NCBI RefSeq assembly: GCF_009857445.1
Contig: NZ_WWCN01000001.1
Coordinates: forward strand, 434,001-498,000
Direction: 5' to 3'
From: Duganella flavida
Lineage (GTDB): Bacteria > Pseudomonadota > Gammaproteobacteria > Burkholderiales > Burkholderiaceae_D
DNA length: 64,000 nucleotides
Numbering within the stretch: position 1 is the stretch's first letter; each line of letters begins with the position of its first letter. The translations under genes were made by a program, and so were the position numbers. Under the pieces are notes generated by a model. It did not search any database. It saw only the letters and a program-made list of their open reading frames with translations, and was not told the DNA's origin. Shown one piece after another: positions 54,847-64,000 of this stretch.

Positions 54847-55590
54847 ATGAGCTCACCGGAATTGCTGCTGCAAGTGTTGCGGACCCAGATGCGGGCCGCA
54901 GGCGTGACCTACAAAATGCTGGCGGAACGGATTGCGATGAGCGAGTCCAGCGTCAAGCGCATGTTCGGGCAACAGGACATGTCACTGTCGCGGCTGGCGC
55001 AAATCTGCAAGGCGGCGGGGGTGCCGATGGAGGATGTGCTGCGCGGCGCGGCCGACGCCACGCCGCAGGCGGACCGCCTCACGCTGACGCAGGAAAAGTC
55101 GCTGCTGGCCAATCCCAAGCTGCTGCTGATGGCAATCAGCTGCCTCGGCCACTGGACGCTGGAGCAAGTGCTGGAAACCTACGAGCTGACCGAGCCGGAA
55201 TGCATCATGCTGCTGGCCGAGCTGGACCGGTTGGGCTTGATCGAACTGAAGCCGCTGAACCGCTACCGCCTGCGCGTCTCCAACGCCTTCCGCTGGCTGC
55301 CAGACGGCCCGGTGCAGCAATTCTTCCGCGACCATGTGGTGGACGATTACTTCGGCGGCAGCTTCGACGGCGCTGGCGAAACCCTGCTGTGCCTGCCCGC
55401 GCGCCTGTCCGCGCCCAGTGCGCAGGAACTGGTCGGGCGCATCCAGCAACTGTCCGGCGAACTGGCCCGCCTGCACCAGGGCGACCGCCGCCTGGCACCA
55501 CAAGAGCGCGACGGCTTCACCCTGCTGATCGGCTTCCGCTCCTGGGAATTCGCCGCCTTTACCGCGCTGCGCCGCAGCCCTACCAAATAG
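54847..55590 (+). CDS. XRE-family helix-turn-helix regulator
   Basis: Cytoplasmic DNA-binding protein of 247 residues. The N-terminal HTH (about 8-62) reads GVTYKMLAERIAMSESSVKR and MSLSRLAQICKAAGVPM. The rest (about 80-247) is a helical region of unknown function without a metal-binding or WYL motif. ATG 54847 is preceded by AAGGCGCAAT. It is divergent from the beta-barrel gene. Its 3' end overlaps the convergent patatin gene by 11 bases. Confidence 0.85.
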   Translation: MSSPELLLQVLRTQMRAAGVTYKMLAERIAMSESSVKRMFGQQDMSLSRLAQICKAAGVPMEDVLRGAADATPQADRLTLTQEKSLLANPKLLLMAISCLGHWTLEQVLETYELTEPECIMLLAELDRLGLIELKPLNRYRLRVSNAFRWLPDGPVQQFFRDHVVDDYFGGSFDGAGETLLCLPARLSAPSAQELVGRIQQLSGELARLHQGDRRLAPQERDGFTLLIGFRSWEFAAFTALRRSPTK

Positions 55591-57820
55591 GGCCGAGGAA
55601 CAGGTAGGCGCTGCTCTTGCCGGCTTTGGTGGTGCCCGCGCCGAAGTACAGTGGGCCGAAGCGCGTGTCGACGGCGAAGAAGCCGCTGGCTGCTTGTTTC
55701 AGCGAGCCCCAGCGCAGCGGGTCGCTCGGGCTGTAGGCGCCGCCTGCTTCCAGGGAGAAGCCCAGCCGCACATCGCCGCCCAGCGCGGCCGGCATGGCGC
55801 CGATGCTGCGCGCCATCACCACCCGTCCCAGCAAGGTGCTGGTGCCCACCACTGAATCCGGTGTGGTGCCCGATAAGCGCAGGAAGCCGCCCAGATTGTT
55901 GCTCTCCGCCCCGCCCTGGCTGCGCGCCCACTCTGTGTAGACATGGCCGGCCCAGCGCCCGGTGTGGAAGGCTTCCATGGCTTTCACCTGCTGCTGCGCC
56001 GGTACTGAAGAAGTCTCGCTGCGGTTCTTGTTCAGCGCACGCTGCCAATCCAGGCTAAACAAGGTGCCGCGCGTCGGGAAGGCGATCGAGTCCAGCGTAT
56101 CGACGTTGAAGGCCAGCGCCTGCACCGTCTGCGATACGCGCTGCTTGGTCAGGTCTTCCGGAATCGACCAGTGCGCGTCGCCGACCTGGCGCGACACCGT
56201 GTAGCGCAAATCGCCCCAGCGTCCCAGCTGCCGCCCCAGCGCTACCGAAGCGCCGGTGTATGCGTAGGCATAACGGGCCTGGCGGAAGCCGGTGGCGTTA
56301 AACACATCGGTTGCACCCGATGTATATTCCAGCGCCGGTGCCGCGTACCATTGCGAGCCAGCGCCCAGCGGCTGCCAGAACTGCGTGCCGAGGACGCGTG
56401 TGGTGCCGACGCTGGCCACCGTGCGCAACTCGGCGCCCCAGTCGTTGAGCGACGACAGCACGTGCATGGCCTTCAGCTGGAAGGCGCTGTTGTCGCTGAA
56501 GTCACTGTTCAACTCCAGGCCCACGCGCAAACGGCTATGCGCCCACTCGGCTTCGGTCGGTTTAATCAGCACGCTGCGGCCACTTTCATCGTCGCGCACT
56601 TCGGTCTCCACGCGCGACAAGTCGCCGCGCCCGAAAAGCAGATTGCCGGCCAGCGTGGCCTGCTCGCTGGTCACTTGCTGTCCCAGCTTCAAGCCGGTCT
56701 GCACTTCCAGCTCCTTGGGATTGATGCGGCCACTCGGCGCCACTTCCAGCTTGGCCAGCTGCACCGGCTGGTCGATCGCTATCGGCGCTGAAGAACGCTT
56801 CAGCTCATACGCCGCATACTGCGCTTCCGGCAGCGCCAGCGCCACCAGTTTGGCGCTCATGGCGCGCACCGCCGCCTCGCCTTCTTTCATGGCGCGGTCG
56901 TGACGTGCAAAATCAAGGAAGCCAATGCCGCCAAGGTCTGGTTGCAGCAGTACGTCGTTTGGCTTTAACTCTTTCAGCGAACGCTGGACGTTTTGCTCGG
57001 TCAGGATTTGCAGCATCTGCTGCGCTACGCTGACCGCGCTGACCAACTCCTTCTCCTGCGCCAGCGGCGTGCCGACGTTGACTGCGATGATGATGTCAGC
57101 ACCCATCTCGCGCGCCACATCAACCGGCAAATTGCGCACCAAACCGCCGTCCACCAGCAAACGCTGATTGACGCGCACCGGCGCAAACACGCCAGGCACC
57201 GCCAGCGATGCGCGCATGGCGAGGAATAGCGGCGTGTCGTTGAGTTCCACCAGTTCACCGGTCACCAGATCGGAAGCGATGGAACGGAACGGCAGCTGCA
57301 AGAGATTGGCCGGCTTGTCGCGCGCGCCGGGCGGCAGCACGCGCGTCAGCGCCAGTTCCAGCGCCTCGTTGCCGGCGGCGGCAGGCGGTAGCGACACGCC
57401 ATCCAGATGCGCGCCGAATTCAATCCGCGACGGTAGCAGCAAATCTTCCTCGCGGCGGCGATAGAACAGTTCATCGCGCGGCGGGCGGTCCGCCACCACG
57501 GCATTCCAGTCGGTGCGCCGCACCAGCTGCTCCAGCTGATCGACCGAACTGCCGGCCGCATACGCGCCGCCCACCACACTGCCCATACTGGTGCCGACCA
57601 CGATGTCGACCGGGATACGCAATTCCTGCAAGGCGCGCAGCACGCCAATGTGGGCGAAGCCGCGCGCGCCGCCGCCCGACAGCACCAGTGCAATTTTCGG
57701 ACGCGGCTTGATGGTCGCATCCGGCGCGACCGAGGTGGCGCCAGGCTGCTGCGCCGCCAACGCGGTAGACAAGAAAAAGCCGCAGCATAAAGCTGCGGCC
57801 AAGGTACGGAAGTAAGTCAT
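55580..57820 (-). CDS. patatin-like phospholipase fused to an outer membrane beta-barrel
   Basis: Predicted exported phospholipase of the PlpD/type Vd secretion group, 746 residues. A signal peptide (about 1-23) is followed by a patatin domain (about 42-300) with GGGARG (49-54), the nucleophile in GTSMG (76-80, Ser78) and the catalytic Asp in DGG (224-226). A POTRA-like region (about 340-410) and a C-terminal barrel (about 420-746), ending AYLFLGPIW, come next. Family members move the patatin domain to the surface through their own barrel. It starts nine bases after the gspC stop and is probably read from the same mRNA. Confidence 0.9.
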   Translation of the reverse strand: MTYFRTLAAALCCGFFLSTALAAQQPGATSVAPDATIKPRPKIALVLSGGGARGFAHIGVLRALQELRIPVDIVVGTSMGSVVGGAYAAGSSVDQLEQLVRRTDWNAVVADRPPRDELFYRRREEDLLLPSRIEFGAHLDGVSLPPAAAGNEALELALTRVLPPGARDKPANLLQLPFRSIASDLVTGELVELNDTPLFLAMRASLAVPGVFAPVRVNQRLLVDGGLVRNLPVDVAREMGADIIIAVNVGTPLAQEKELVSAVSVAQQMLQILTEQNVQRSLKELKPNDVLLQPDLGGIGFLDFARHDRAMKEGEAAVRAMSAKLVALALPEAQYAAYELKRSSAPIAIDQPVQLAKLEVAPSGRINPKELEVQTGLKLGQQVTSEQATLAGNLLFGRGDLSRVETEVRDDESGRSVLIKPTEAEWAHSRLRVGLELNSDFSDNSAFQLKAMHVLSSLNDWGAELRTVASVGTTRVLGTQFWQPLGAGSQWYAAPALEYTSGATDVFNATGFRQARYAYAYTGASVALGRQLGRWGDLRYTVSRQVGDAHWSIPEDLTKQRVSQTVQALAFNVDTLDSIAFPTRGTLFSLDWQRALNKNRSETSSVPAQQQVKAMEAFHTGRWAGHVYTEWARSQGGAESNNLGGFLRLSGTTPDSVVGTSTLLGRVVMARSIGAMPAALGGDVRLGFSLEAGGAYSPSDPLRWGSLKQAASGFFAVDTRFGPLYFGAGTTKAGKSSAYLFLGPIW

Positions 57821-57829
57821 GCGTTCTAC

Positions 57830-58468
57830 CTACTGGCGATCGTTGCTGGGGATGGGCGGTATGCCCATTGGCGCGATACCACGCTGTGGCGCGGATTGTG
57901 CATTCTGCTGCGGCATGACGGGCGGCTGGCCCGGCGTCTGCTGGATTGAAGACGGCGCCGGGAACGATGGCGAGATCGGCGCCGCTTGCTGCGGCGGCTG
58001 CACCACGGGCTGCGGCACGGTCGCAGGCAATGGGCCCATTTGGCCCGGCAGCGTGGCTGGACCGCTGGACACGCCTGCGTCGCTCGGCAACTCGATGCGT
58101 TTCATCACGCCGCCCTCGGACAGCACCACATACTTCGGATACACCTCTTTGACGATCACACCAGGCACCACTTCCTTGCCGACCGCCAGCGCCACCGCCG
58201 GTTTGTTATCGACCGAGATAATGGCCGCGCTGTCCTCACCGCGCGCAGCAACCACGCCTTTCAGCTGGTAATTGCTGACCGCGACCACGCTCACTTGGCC
58301 GCCGAACAGGCCTTTGGCCGCATCGAGGTTGATACCCAGTGGCGGCGCTGGCGGCGGCGCGGCAATCGCGCGCTGCTGCGGTTTGAACAACTGCAGTCCC
58401 CAGTAAGCCAGCGATGCGGACAGCAGCACCACGGCGAGAACAGTTACGATTAAGGGCAAACGCTTCAT
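57830..58468 (-). CDS. gspC: type II secretion system protein C (GspC-like)
   Basis: Inner membrane linker between the assembly platform and the secretin. The 212-residue product has one membrane helix (about 7-26) and a periplasmic homology region (about 45-150, with LGINLDAAKGLFGG and YQLKGVVAARGEDSAAIISV), then a Pro/Gln-rich tail. There is no PDZ domain, as in some betaproteobacterial GspC. It follows gspF by 11 bases. Confidence 0.85.
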   Translation of the reverse strand: MKRLPLIVTVLAVVLLSASLAYWGLQLFKPQQRAIAAPPPAPPLGINLDAAKGLFGGQVSVVAVSNYQLKGVVAARGEDSAAIISVDNKPAVALAVGKEVVPGVIVKEVYPKYVVLSEGGVMKRIELPSDAGVSSGPATLPGQMGPLPATVPQPVVQPPQQAAPISPSFPAPSSIQQTPGQPPVMPQQNAQSAPQRGIAPMGIPPIPSNDRQ

Positions 58469-58479
58469 GGTGTCCTTTA

Positions 58480-59703
58480 TCAGCGTACCAGCTGATTGAT
58501 TTCGATAATAGGCATCAGCACCGCCAGCACAATCAGCAGCACCACCACGCCCATCGCCAGGATCAGCGCCGGTTCCAGCAGGCCTGCGATAGTCAGGGTG
58601 CGGCGTTCCAGATCGGCTTCCTGCGCGGCGGCGGCGCGGTCCAGCATGGCCGGCAGTTCGCCAGTGATTTCACCGGCGCGTATCATGTGCACCAGCATCG
58701 GCGGAAAGTGCTTCTGTGCCGACAGCGCGCGCGCCAGGCTCACGCCTTCGCGCACGGCGTCGCTGGCCTCTTCCACCAGTTCCTGCATGGCGAGGTTGTT
58801 GAGCGTATCGCGGCTGGTTTCCAGTGCGCGCAAGATCGGCACGCCGGAGCCGGTGGTAATCGCCAGCGTGCTGGCGAAACGCGCCGTATTCAGGCTGCGT
58901 TCAAATTTTCCGTACAGCGGTGCGGTCAGCAGCCACGTATGCCAGCGCCGTTTCAGCGCCGTGTTTTGTAACGCGCGCCGCCACATAAACCACGCGCCAA
59001 CCAACAGGATGCCGACCACGATGCCGTAGCTGCGCACGAAGTCCGACACCGCCAGCATCACGACGGTCAGGAACGGCAGCTTCTGTTTGGTATTGGCGAA
59101 CACCGAAACGATCTGCGGCACCACATACGTCAGCAGGAAGATCACGATGGAAAATGCCACCACCGTCACGATGGCCGGATAGGTGAATGCCAGCCGCACC
59201 TTCTGCACCAGCGCATTGCGGCGCTCGATGTAATCGGCAAGGCGCGACAGCACGCGCGACAACTGGCCGATCTGCTCACCGGAGGCCACCAGTGCGCGGT
59301 AGATTTCGGCGAAGTCGCGCGGATGGCGGCCCAGCACAGCGGACAGCGAGTCGCCGCCTATCACTTCCGAACGCACCGACGCGATCAAGTCGCGCAGGTA
59401 GGGGCGTTCTGCTTGTTCCAGCAAAGCGGTAAAGGCCTGCTCCAGTGGCAGGCCAGCTTCCAGCAAACTGGCCAGCTGGCGCGTGAACAGCGCCAGCTCG
59501 GTCGAGCTCAAACGCTCACCGAAGCCACCACGGCTCTTGGCCACGCCGGCAGCATCCACCTGCGCGGCGATCAGGTCGACCTTGAGCGGTATCAGTCCCT
59601 GCGTGCGCAACTCGGAACGCGCCGAACGGGCGCTGTCCGAATTGAGGACGCCTTTCTTGGTGGCGCCGCCGGCATCGACGGCTTCATAACGGAATGCGGG
59701 CAT
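58480..59703 (-). CDS. gspF: type II secretion system protein F
   Basis: Polytopic inner membrane platform protein of 407 residues, with two GspF domains (about 70-195 and 275-395) and three membrane helices (about 170-190, 220-240 and 375-395). LTRQLASLLEAGLPLEQAF and its second-half partner around FASTLAITTGSGVPILRALE are family signatures. It lies four bases after gspE and before gspC. Confidence 0.95.
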   Translation of the reverse strand: MPAFRYEAVDAGGATKKGVLNSDSARSARSELRTQGLIPLKVDLIAAQVDAAGVAKSRGGFGERLSSTELALFTRQLASLLEAGLPLEQAFTALLEQAERPYLRDLIASVRSEVIGGDSLSAVLGRHPRDFAEIYRALVASGEQIGQLSRVLSRLADYIERRNALVQKVRLAFTYPAIVTVVAFSIVIFLLTYVVPQIVSVFANTKQKLPFLTVVMLAVSDFVRSYGIVVGILLVGAWFMWRRALQNTALKRRWHTWLLTAPLYGKFERSLNTARFASTLAITTGSGVPILRALETSRDTLNNLAMQELVEEASDAVREGVSLARALSAQKHFPPMLVHMIRAGEITGELPAMLDRAAAAQEADLERRTLTIAGLLEPALILAMGVVVLLIVLAVLMPIIEINQLVR

Positions 59704-59706
59704 GCC

Positions 59707-61128
59707 TTAATCCTTCGTTACGCGCATCAACTCGGCCTGCGTGGTAGTGCCGCTGGCCAGCCAACGCTCGCCGTCGTCGCGCATGGTCTGCATGCCGTCG
59801 CCGACAGCAACAGCCTTGATTTCCGCTTCCGAAGCGCGGTTGTGGATTTGCGCGCGGATCTGCTCCGTGGTCTCCAAAAATTCGTAGACACCCACGCGGC
59901 CTTGATAGCCGGTGTGGCCGCAATGCTCGCAGCCGACTGCGTGCCACAACTTGCCGTCGTAGGTTTTGCAGCTCGGGCACAGCTTGCGCACCAGGCGCTG
60001 CGCCAGCACGCCCAGCAAAGTGGACGACAGCAGGAATGGTTCGATGCCCATGTCCAGCAAACGGGTCACCGCAGCGGCGGCGTCGTTGGTGTGCAGCGTG
60101 GCCAACACCAAGTGGCCGGTCAGCGACGCCTGCACCGCAATCTGCGCCGTTTCCAGGTCGCGGATCTCACCAATCATGATCACGTCCGGATCCTGGCGCA
60201 GGATGGCGCGCAAGGCTTTGGCGAAGGTCATGTCGATGCGCGGGTTGACTTGGGTCTGGCCCACGCCCGGCAGGTCGTATTCAATCGGGTCTTCCACCGT
60301 CATGATGTTGGTGGTGGTGGCGTTCAGCAGCGACAGCGCGGCATACAGCGTGGTGGTTTTACCGGAGCCGGTAGGACCGGTCACCAGCACGATGCCGTGC
60401 GGCTGGTTGATCAGCGAATCAAACTTCGGCAGCATGGTCTCGCTCATGCCGAGGTGATTCAAATCGAGGCGGCCCGCTTCCTTGTCCAGCAAACGCAGTA
60501 CGGCGCGTTCGCCGTGACCGGTCGGCAGCGTGGAGACACGCACGTCGACCGGCTTGCCGCCGATGCGCAGCGTGATGCGGCCGTCCTGCGGCAGGCGTTT
60601 CTCGGCGATGTCTAGCTGCGCCATGATCTTGATACGCGAAATCAGCGAACCGTGGATCGCCTTGCGCGGACGGACAATATCGCGCAGCGTGCCGTCGACA
60701 CGGAAACGCACCACCGAAGTTTGCTCAAACGGTTCGATGTGAATATCGGAGGCGCCGTCGCGCAGCGCCTGCGTCAGCAGCGCGTTGATCATGCGGATCA
60801 CCGGCGCATCGTCGGACGATTCCAGCAGGTCCTCAATCGCCGGCACGTCTTGCAGCAACTTGGTCAGATCCAGATCGGCGTCAAATTCTTCCGCCACCAT
60901 CGAGGCATTGCCGCCCGAGCTGGCGTAGGCGCTGGCGATAGCGGTTTCCAGATCGGCGCGCGTCATGTGCTTCAACTGGATGCGGCCGAAACGGCGCGAC
61001 ACTTCAGCGATGGCTGCCGGCGCGGTGGCGCCGCACATCAGCACATCGACGGTGTTTTCGACATCCTCGCTGTACTGGGCCAGCACCACGAAATCGCGGG
61101 CGAAGGCGTATGGGAGAAGATTGCTCAT
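59707..61128 (-). CDS. gspE: type II secretion system ATPase E
   Basis: Cytoplasmic hexameric ATPase driving pseudopilus assembly, 473 residues. Walker A GPTGSGKT is at 251-258, the Asp and His boxes follow, and the tetracysteine zinc motif is intact (C384, C387, C400, C403). The start is ATG 61128, one base after the gspD stop (TGATATG), so it is translationally coupled; the frame runs 28 codons further into gspD. Confidence 0.96.
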   Translation of the reverse strand: MSNLLPYAFARDFVVLAQYSEDVENTVDVLMCGATAPAAIAEVSRRFGRIQLKHMTRADLETAIASAYASSGGNASMVAEEFDADLDLTKLLQDVPAIEDLLESSDDAPVIRMINALLTQALRDGASDIHIEPFEQTSVVRFRVDGTLRDIVRPRKAIHGSLISRIKIMAQLDIAEKRLPQDGRITLRIGGKPVDVRVSTLPTGHGERAVLRLLDKEAGRLDLNHLGMSETMLPKFDSLINQPHGIVLVTGPTGSGKTTTLYAALSLLNATTTNIMTVEDPIEYDLPGVGQTQVNPRIDMTFAKALRAILRQDPDVIMIGEIRDLETAQIAVQASLTGHLVLATLHTNDAAAAVTRLLDMGIEPFLLSSTLLGVLAQRLVRKLCPSCKTYDGKLWHAVGCEHCGHTGYQGRVGVYEFLETTEQIRAQIHNRASEAEIKAVAVGDGMQTMRDDGERWLASGTTTQAELMRVTKD

Positions 61129-61129
61129 A

Positions 61130-63358
61130 TCACTGCTGTGGCTTGATGTTTTCAGCGGCACCCGGCACACGCATCGGGAACGGCGCGGCAGGCACCGGCG
61201 CGGCAACTGCACCGCCGCTCACCGGCGCGCCGTTCTGCAGCTTAGGCAGCACCGGCTGGCCAAGGTCTTCCACCAGAATGCTCTCCGGCGGCTTGATGGC
61301 TTCCTGCTGGCTGCGCATGTAGTCGTAACGGTCGGTGGCCAGGCTGGTGCTCTGCTCTTTGCTGCGGATGACCACAGGGCGCAGGAACACCATCAGGTTG
61401 GTTTTCTTGCGAGTGCGCGACTGCGATTTGAACAGATTACCCAGCACTGGAATATCACCGAGGCCGCGCACCTTGTCAGTGCCGTCGCCTTCCGTGTCTT
61501 CAATCAGGCCGCCCAGCACGATGATCTGGCCATCGTCGGCGATCACGTTATTTTCGATCACGCGGTTATTCAGCGTGATGCCGGATGCAGCGGTCAGAGT
61601 CGACTTATCCACGCTCGACGTCTCGTGATAAATCGCCATCTTAATGGTGCCGCCTTCCGAAATCTGCGGGCGTACTTTCAGCGTCAGGCCCACGTCCTTG
61701 CGGTCGATGGTCTGGAATGGATTGCTGTTGGTGCCGGAGGTGGTGGTGTACTGGCCAGTCAGGATAGGCACGTTCTGACCGACGCGGATGGTAGCCAGTT
61801 CGTTATCCAGCGTGACCATGTTCGGCGTCGACAGGATATTGGCGTTGCCGTCCGATTCCAGCGAGTGCGCCAGCGCGCCCAGTCCCAGCGCGCCGCCGAT
61901 CTGTTTGAAGACACCGATCGACAGGCCGTTGTTTGGAATGGTCGAACCTTTATTGGCGTAGATCGACACCAGCGAGCTGTCAGAGCCGCTGGTGGTGAAC
62001 GATTGCAGGCCACCCACGCGGTAGGTGCTATTCGAATTGCCGGTGGCGCCGACCCACTGCACGCCGAATTCGGAAGCCTTGTCGGAAGTAACTTCGACGA
62101 TCAGCGATTCGATGTAGACCTGCGCGCGGCGCACGTCCAGCTGGTCGATCACGGCGCGCAGGTTGCGGTACACCGATTCCGGCGCGGTGATGATCAGGGT
62201 ATTGGTGCTGGCGTCGGCCTGGATGAAACCTGCCGAGCTGGCGCCGCTATTCTGCTGCTGGCCGCTGTTCGAGCCGCTCAGCAGCGGATTGCTTGGACCG
62301 GTGCCGCCGCTACCGCTGCCGAATGAGCTGCTGCTACTGCCGCTGCTATTGCTGCTGTTATTGCTGCCAAAGCCGCCGCTGTTGTTGCCGCCCTGGGTGT
62401 TGGCGCCACCGCTGCTATTCTGCTGCGATACCTCGCCCGACACCACCGCGCGCAGGGTCTGCGCCAGCTTGGTCGCTTCCGCGTTCTTCAGATAAACCAC
62501 GTGCACATTGCCCAGTTCCTGCGTCGGCTGATCGAGTTTGGCGATCAGCGACTTGGCCAGGTTGGCACGTGCCACCGACGGTGCGCGCAGGATCAGTGAA
62601 TTGGTGCGCGGGTCGGCCAGCACGGTGGTCTTGCCTTCGGACGCACCGGCACCGGCGCCGCCAGCGTTGTCCAGCAGCTTGTTCATCATGGTCGCCAGGT
62701 CGCTGGCGATAGCGTAGCGCACCGGAATCACGTCGAGGTCCGACACCGCCGGCGCATCCAGCGCGGCGACGATCTTGGCCAGGCGCTTGACGTTGTCCGC
62801 ATAATCCGTGACCACCACGCTGTTGTTGCCCGGGTTGGCGTTGATGGTGTTATTCGGCGAGATCAAAGGACGCAGAACCGTCACCACGTTGGCCGCCGAT
62901 TCATAATTCAGACGGAAGATCTGGCTGACGATCTGGTCGCCCTTGGCCTGCGCGCCGTCGACTTGCGTTGGACCGGCCTGCAGTTTCGCATCCGCTTCCG
63001 GCACTACCTTGGCAAAACCGTCGCCGCTCACCACCGCGTAGCCTTGCAGGCGCAGTGCGGAGGTCAGGAGACTGAAGGCCTGCGACTTGGTGACTGGCTT
63101 TTCCGACACCACGGTCAGCGTGCCTTTCACGCGCGGGTCGATCACAAAGGTGATGTTGGTGTAGTGGCCGACGGCCTTGATCACCGACTCGATATCGGCG
63201 CCGACGAAATTCAGCGCGGCGTCATCGGCAGCGGCGTGCGCCAGCGCAGGCAGCAACAGCGCGGCGGTCGGCGCAGCGCTGATCGCACAGCACAGCATCG
63301 CACCCGCGCTCAGGCGGCGCAGCGCAGGAAGGGATTTGCTAACGGACTGTTTTTTCAT
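61130..63358 (-). CDS. gspD: type II secretion system secretin D
   Basis: Outer membrane secretin channel of 742 residues. It has a signal peptide (about 1-42), N0 to N3 domains (about 48-470) and the C-terminal secretin core with [19 protein letters not shown] and [14 protein letters not shown] Gly/Ser/Asn-rich insertion (about 310-375) lies in the N3 region, longer than usual for this loop. The gene is preceded on the same strand by gspN, 14 bases away. Confidence 0.96.
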   Translation of the reverse strand: MKKQSVSKSLPALRRLSAGAMLCCAISAAPTAALLLPALAHAAADDAALNFVGADIESVIKAVGHYTNITFVIDPRVKGTLTVVSEKPVTKSQAFSLLTSALRLQGYAVVSGDGFAKVVPEADAKLQAGPTQVDGAQAKGDQIVSQIFRLNYESAANVVTVLRPLISPNNTINANPGNNSVVVTDYADNVKRLAKIVAALDAPAVSDLDVIPVRYAIASDLATMMNKLLDNAGGAGAGASEGKTTVLADPRTNSLILRAPSVARANLAKSLIAKLDQPTQELGNVHVVYLKNAEATKLAQTLRAVVSGEVSQQNSSGGANTQGGNNSGGFGSNNSSNSSGSSSSSFGSGSGGTGPSNPLLSGSNSGQQQNSGASSAGFIQADASTNTLIITAPESVYRNLRAVIDQLDVRRAQVYIESLIVEVTSDKASEFGVQWVGATGNSNSTYRVGGLQSFTTSGSDSSLVSIYANKGSTIPNNGLSIGVFKQIGGALGLGALAHSLESDGNANILSTPNMVTLDNELATIRVGQNVPILTGQYTTTSGTNSNPFQTIDRKDVGLTLKVRPQISEGGTIKMAIYHETSSVDKSTLTAASGITLNNRVIENNVIADDGQIIVLGGLIEDTEGDGTDKVRGLGDIPVLGNLFKSQSRTRKKTNLMVFLRPVVIRSKEQSTSLATDRYDYMRSQQEAIKPPESILVEDLGQPVLPKLQNGAPVSGGAVAAPVPAAPFPMRVPGAAENIKPQQ

Positions 63359-63372
63359 GGTCGGGCTTTATC

Positions 63373-64000
63373 TCAATGAAACTCTAATGCGATGACATTG
63401 CGGTCACTACCTGGCTTGCGCTGGCCCAGCAAATTCAATAGATTGGCCAACGTCTCCTCGTATCCTTGTGCTGCCTCGGCCTGCCCGGAAAACTGCAAGC
63501 GGCCGTTGTTCAAACTTCCCTGGCCGCTGAGCAGCAGCGGCCCTTTGACGGAACTCAGGTTCAACTGCGCCTGCTGGCCGTGCCAGTCCAGCGCCATGGC
63601 GTAACTGCCCAGCGGGCGGATCGACGACAGGCGCGACGCCATGTCGCTCATCTCCAGCGTGGTGCGGCCTTCGACGCTGACCTGGCGATTGACCAGCGTC
63701 AGCTCCAAACCGGTCCACGACAAGCGCATGGTGCCGCTCGGCGCCAGCGTATTGAGCGGCGCGCCCAAACCGGCCAGGCCTTCCGCTGGCAGCAGCAATG
63801 CCGACGGACTCAGTTGCCAATGCGACCAGCTGCCGCGGAAGGTCACCGGCTGCGCCAGCGCTTCCGGATTCTCCAGCTGCAGGTCGACCATGCCGACCAG
63901 CGCCAGCGGCGAAATCTTCCAGCTGAAGCGTCCCGGCAGCAGCGGCGTGACCGGGCTGTTATTGCCCGCCGCGCCGCCGATAAACGCCGAACCGCGCCAC
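63373..64000 (-). CDS. gspN: type II secretion system protein N, 3' part
   Basis: The reading frame is open to the window edge, so the N-terminus is missing; at least 208 residues are visible. Segments such as LLPGRFSWKISPLALVG and LLLSGQGSLNNGRLQFSGQA, with a C-terminal NLLGQRKPG, fit GspN, a minor inner membrane T2SS component. An internal ATG at 63891 is not the real start. Its position directly before gspD implies that the remaining gsp genes lie beyond base 64000. Confidence 0.8.
   Translation of the reverse strand, partial: WRGSAFIGGAAGNNSPVTPLLPGRFSWKISPLALVGMVDLQLENPEALAQPVTFRGSWSHWQLSPSALLLPAEGLAGLGAPLNTLAPSGTMRLSWTGLELTLVNRQVSVEGRTTLEMSDMASRLSSIRPLGSYAMALDWHGQQAQLNLSSVKGPLLLSGQGSLNNGRLQFSGQAEAAQGYEETLANLLNLLGQRKPGSDRNVIALEFH

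Overview
The window is chromosomal DNA from a GC-rich betaproteobacterium. Gene content, gene order and protein similarity to what I know of the families point to Oxalobacteraceae (Massilia, Duganella or Janthinobacterium type). The main pointers are the tRNA-Tyr/Gly/Thr-tuf-tRNA-Trp-secE-nusG-rplKAJL block, an S-adenosylhomocysteine (SAH) riboswitch before ahcY, the order metK | lpxL-type pair-dapF | DUF484-xerC | dksA | hslVU, and a betaproteobacterial porin. The genus is inference; no database search was possible.

Layout. 1-5520 (minus strand): tRNA and translation block reading toward rpoB, which lies just outside the window. 5686-10545: a membrane GGDEF-EAL protein facing a response-regulator HD-GYP protein, so a c-di-GMP pair, joined at their 3' ends by a palindromic repeat. 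10624-15244: membrane J-domain protein, MidA-like methyltransferase, pteridine reductase plus FolB-like aldolase, ttcA and a small ORF. 15241-23567: M14 and S41 peptidases, a LysR/MFS pair and a TonB-dependent receptor. 23681-31866: a 1266-residue M48 membrane peptidase, a giant indolepyruvate ferredoxin oxidoreductase and a divergent Lrp-type regulator. 31880-36450: operon slt-GST-cca-GNAT. 36481-41779: one-carbon and methyl-cycle region (5-FCL, metF, small membrane protein, ahcY with its riboswitch, metK), interrupted between ahcY and metK by a small two-gene cassette. 41955-45979: two lipid A acyltransferases, dapF and a Sel1-repeat protein. 46340-54085: porin, DUF484, xerC, zinc-type GTPase, single-cysteine DksA, a duplicated STAS-like protein and hslVU with a heat-shock promoter. 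54140-64000: a small beta-barrel protein and XRE regulator around a perfect operator palindrome, a patatin/beta-barrel protein, then type II secretion genes gspC, F, E, D and the end of gspN.

No prophage, insertion sequence, CRISPR array or plasmid-like module is visible. The best candidate for something undescribed is 39960-40561: a two-helix membrane protein with SLATT-like layout, whose stop codon overlaps the start of a 25-codon proline-rich peptide, closed by its own terminator and dropped between two methyl-cycle genes. Other signals of interest are two TATAAT-N6-ATG promoters implying leaderless mRNAs, a REPIN-like repeat, a 5' hairpin over the ribosome-binding site of the TonB receptor, and a protein built from two helical-plus-STAS units.
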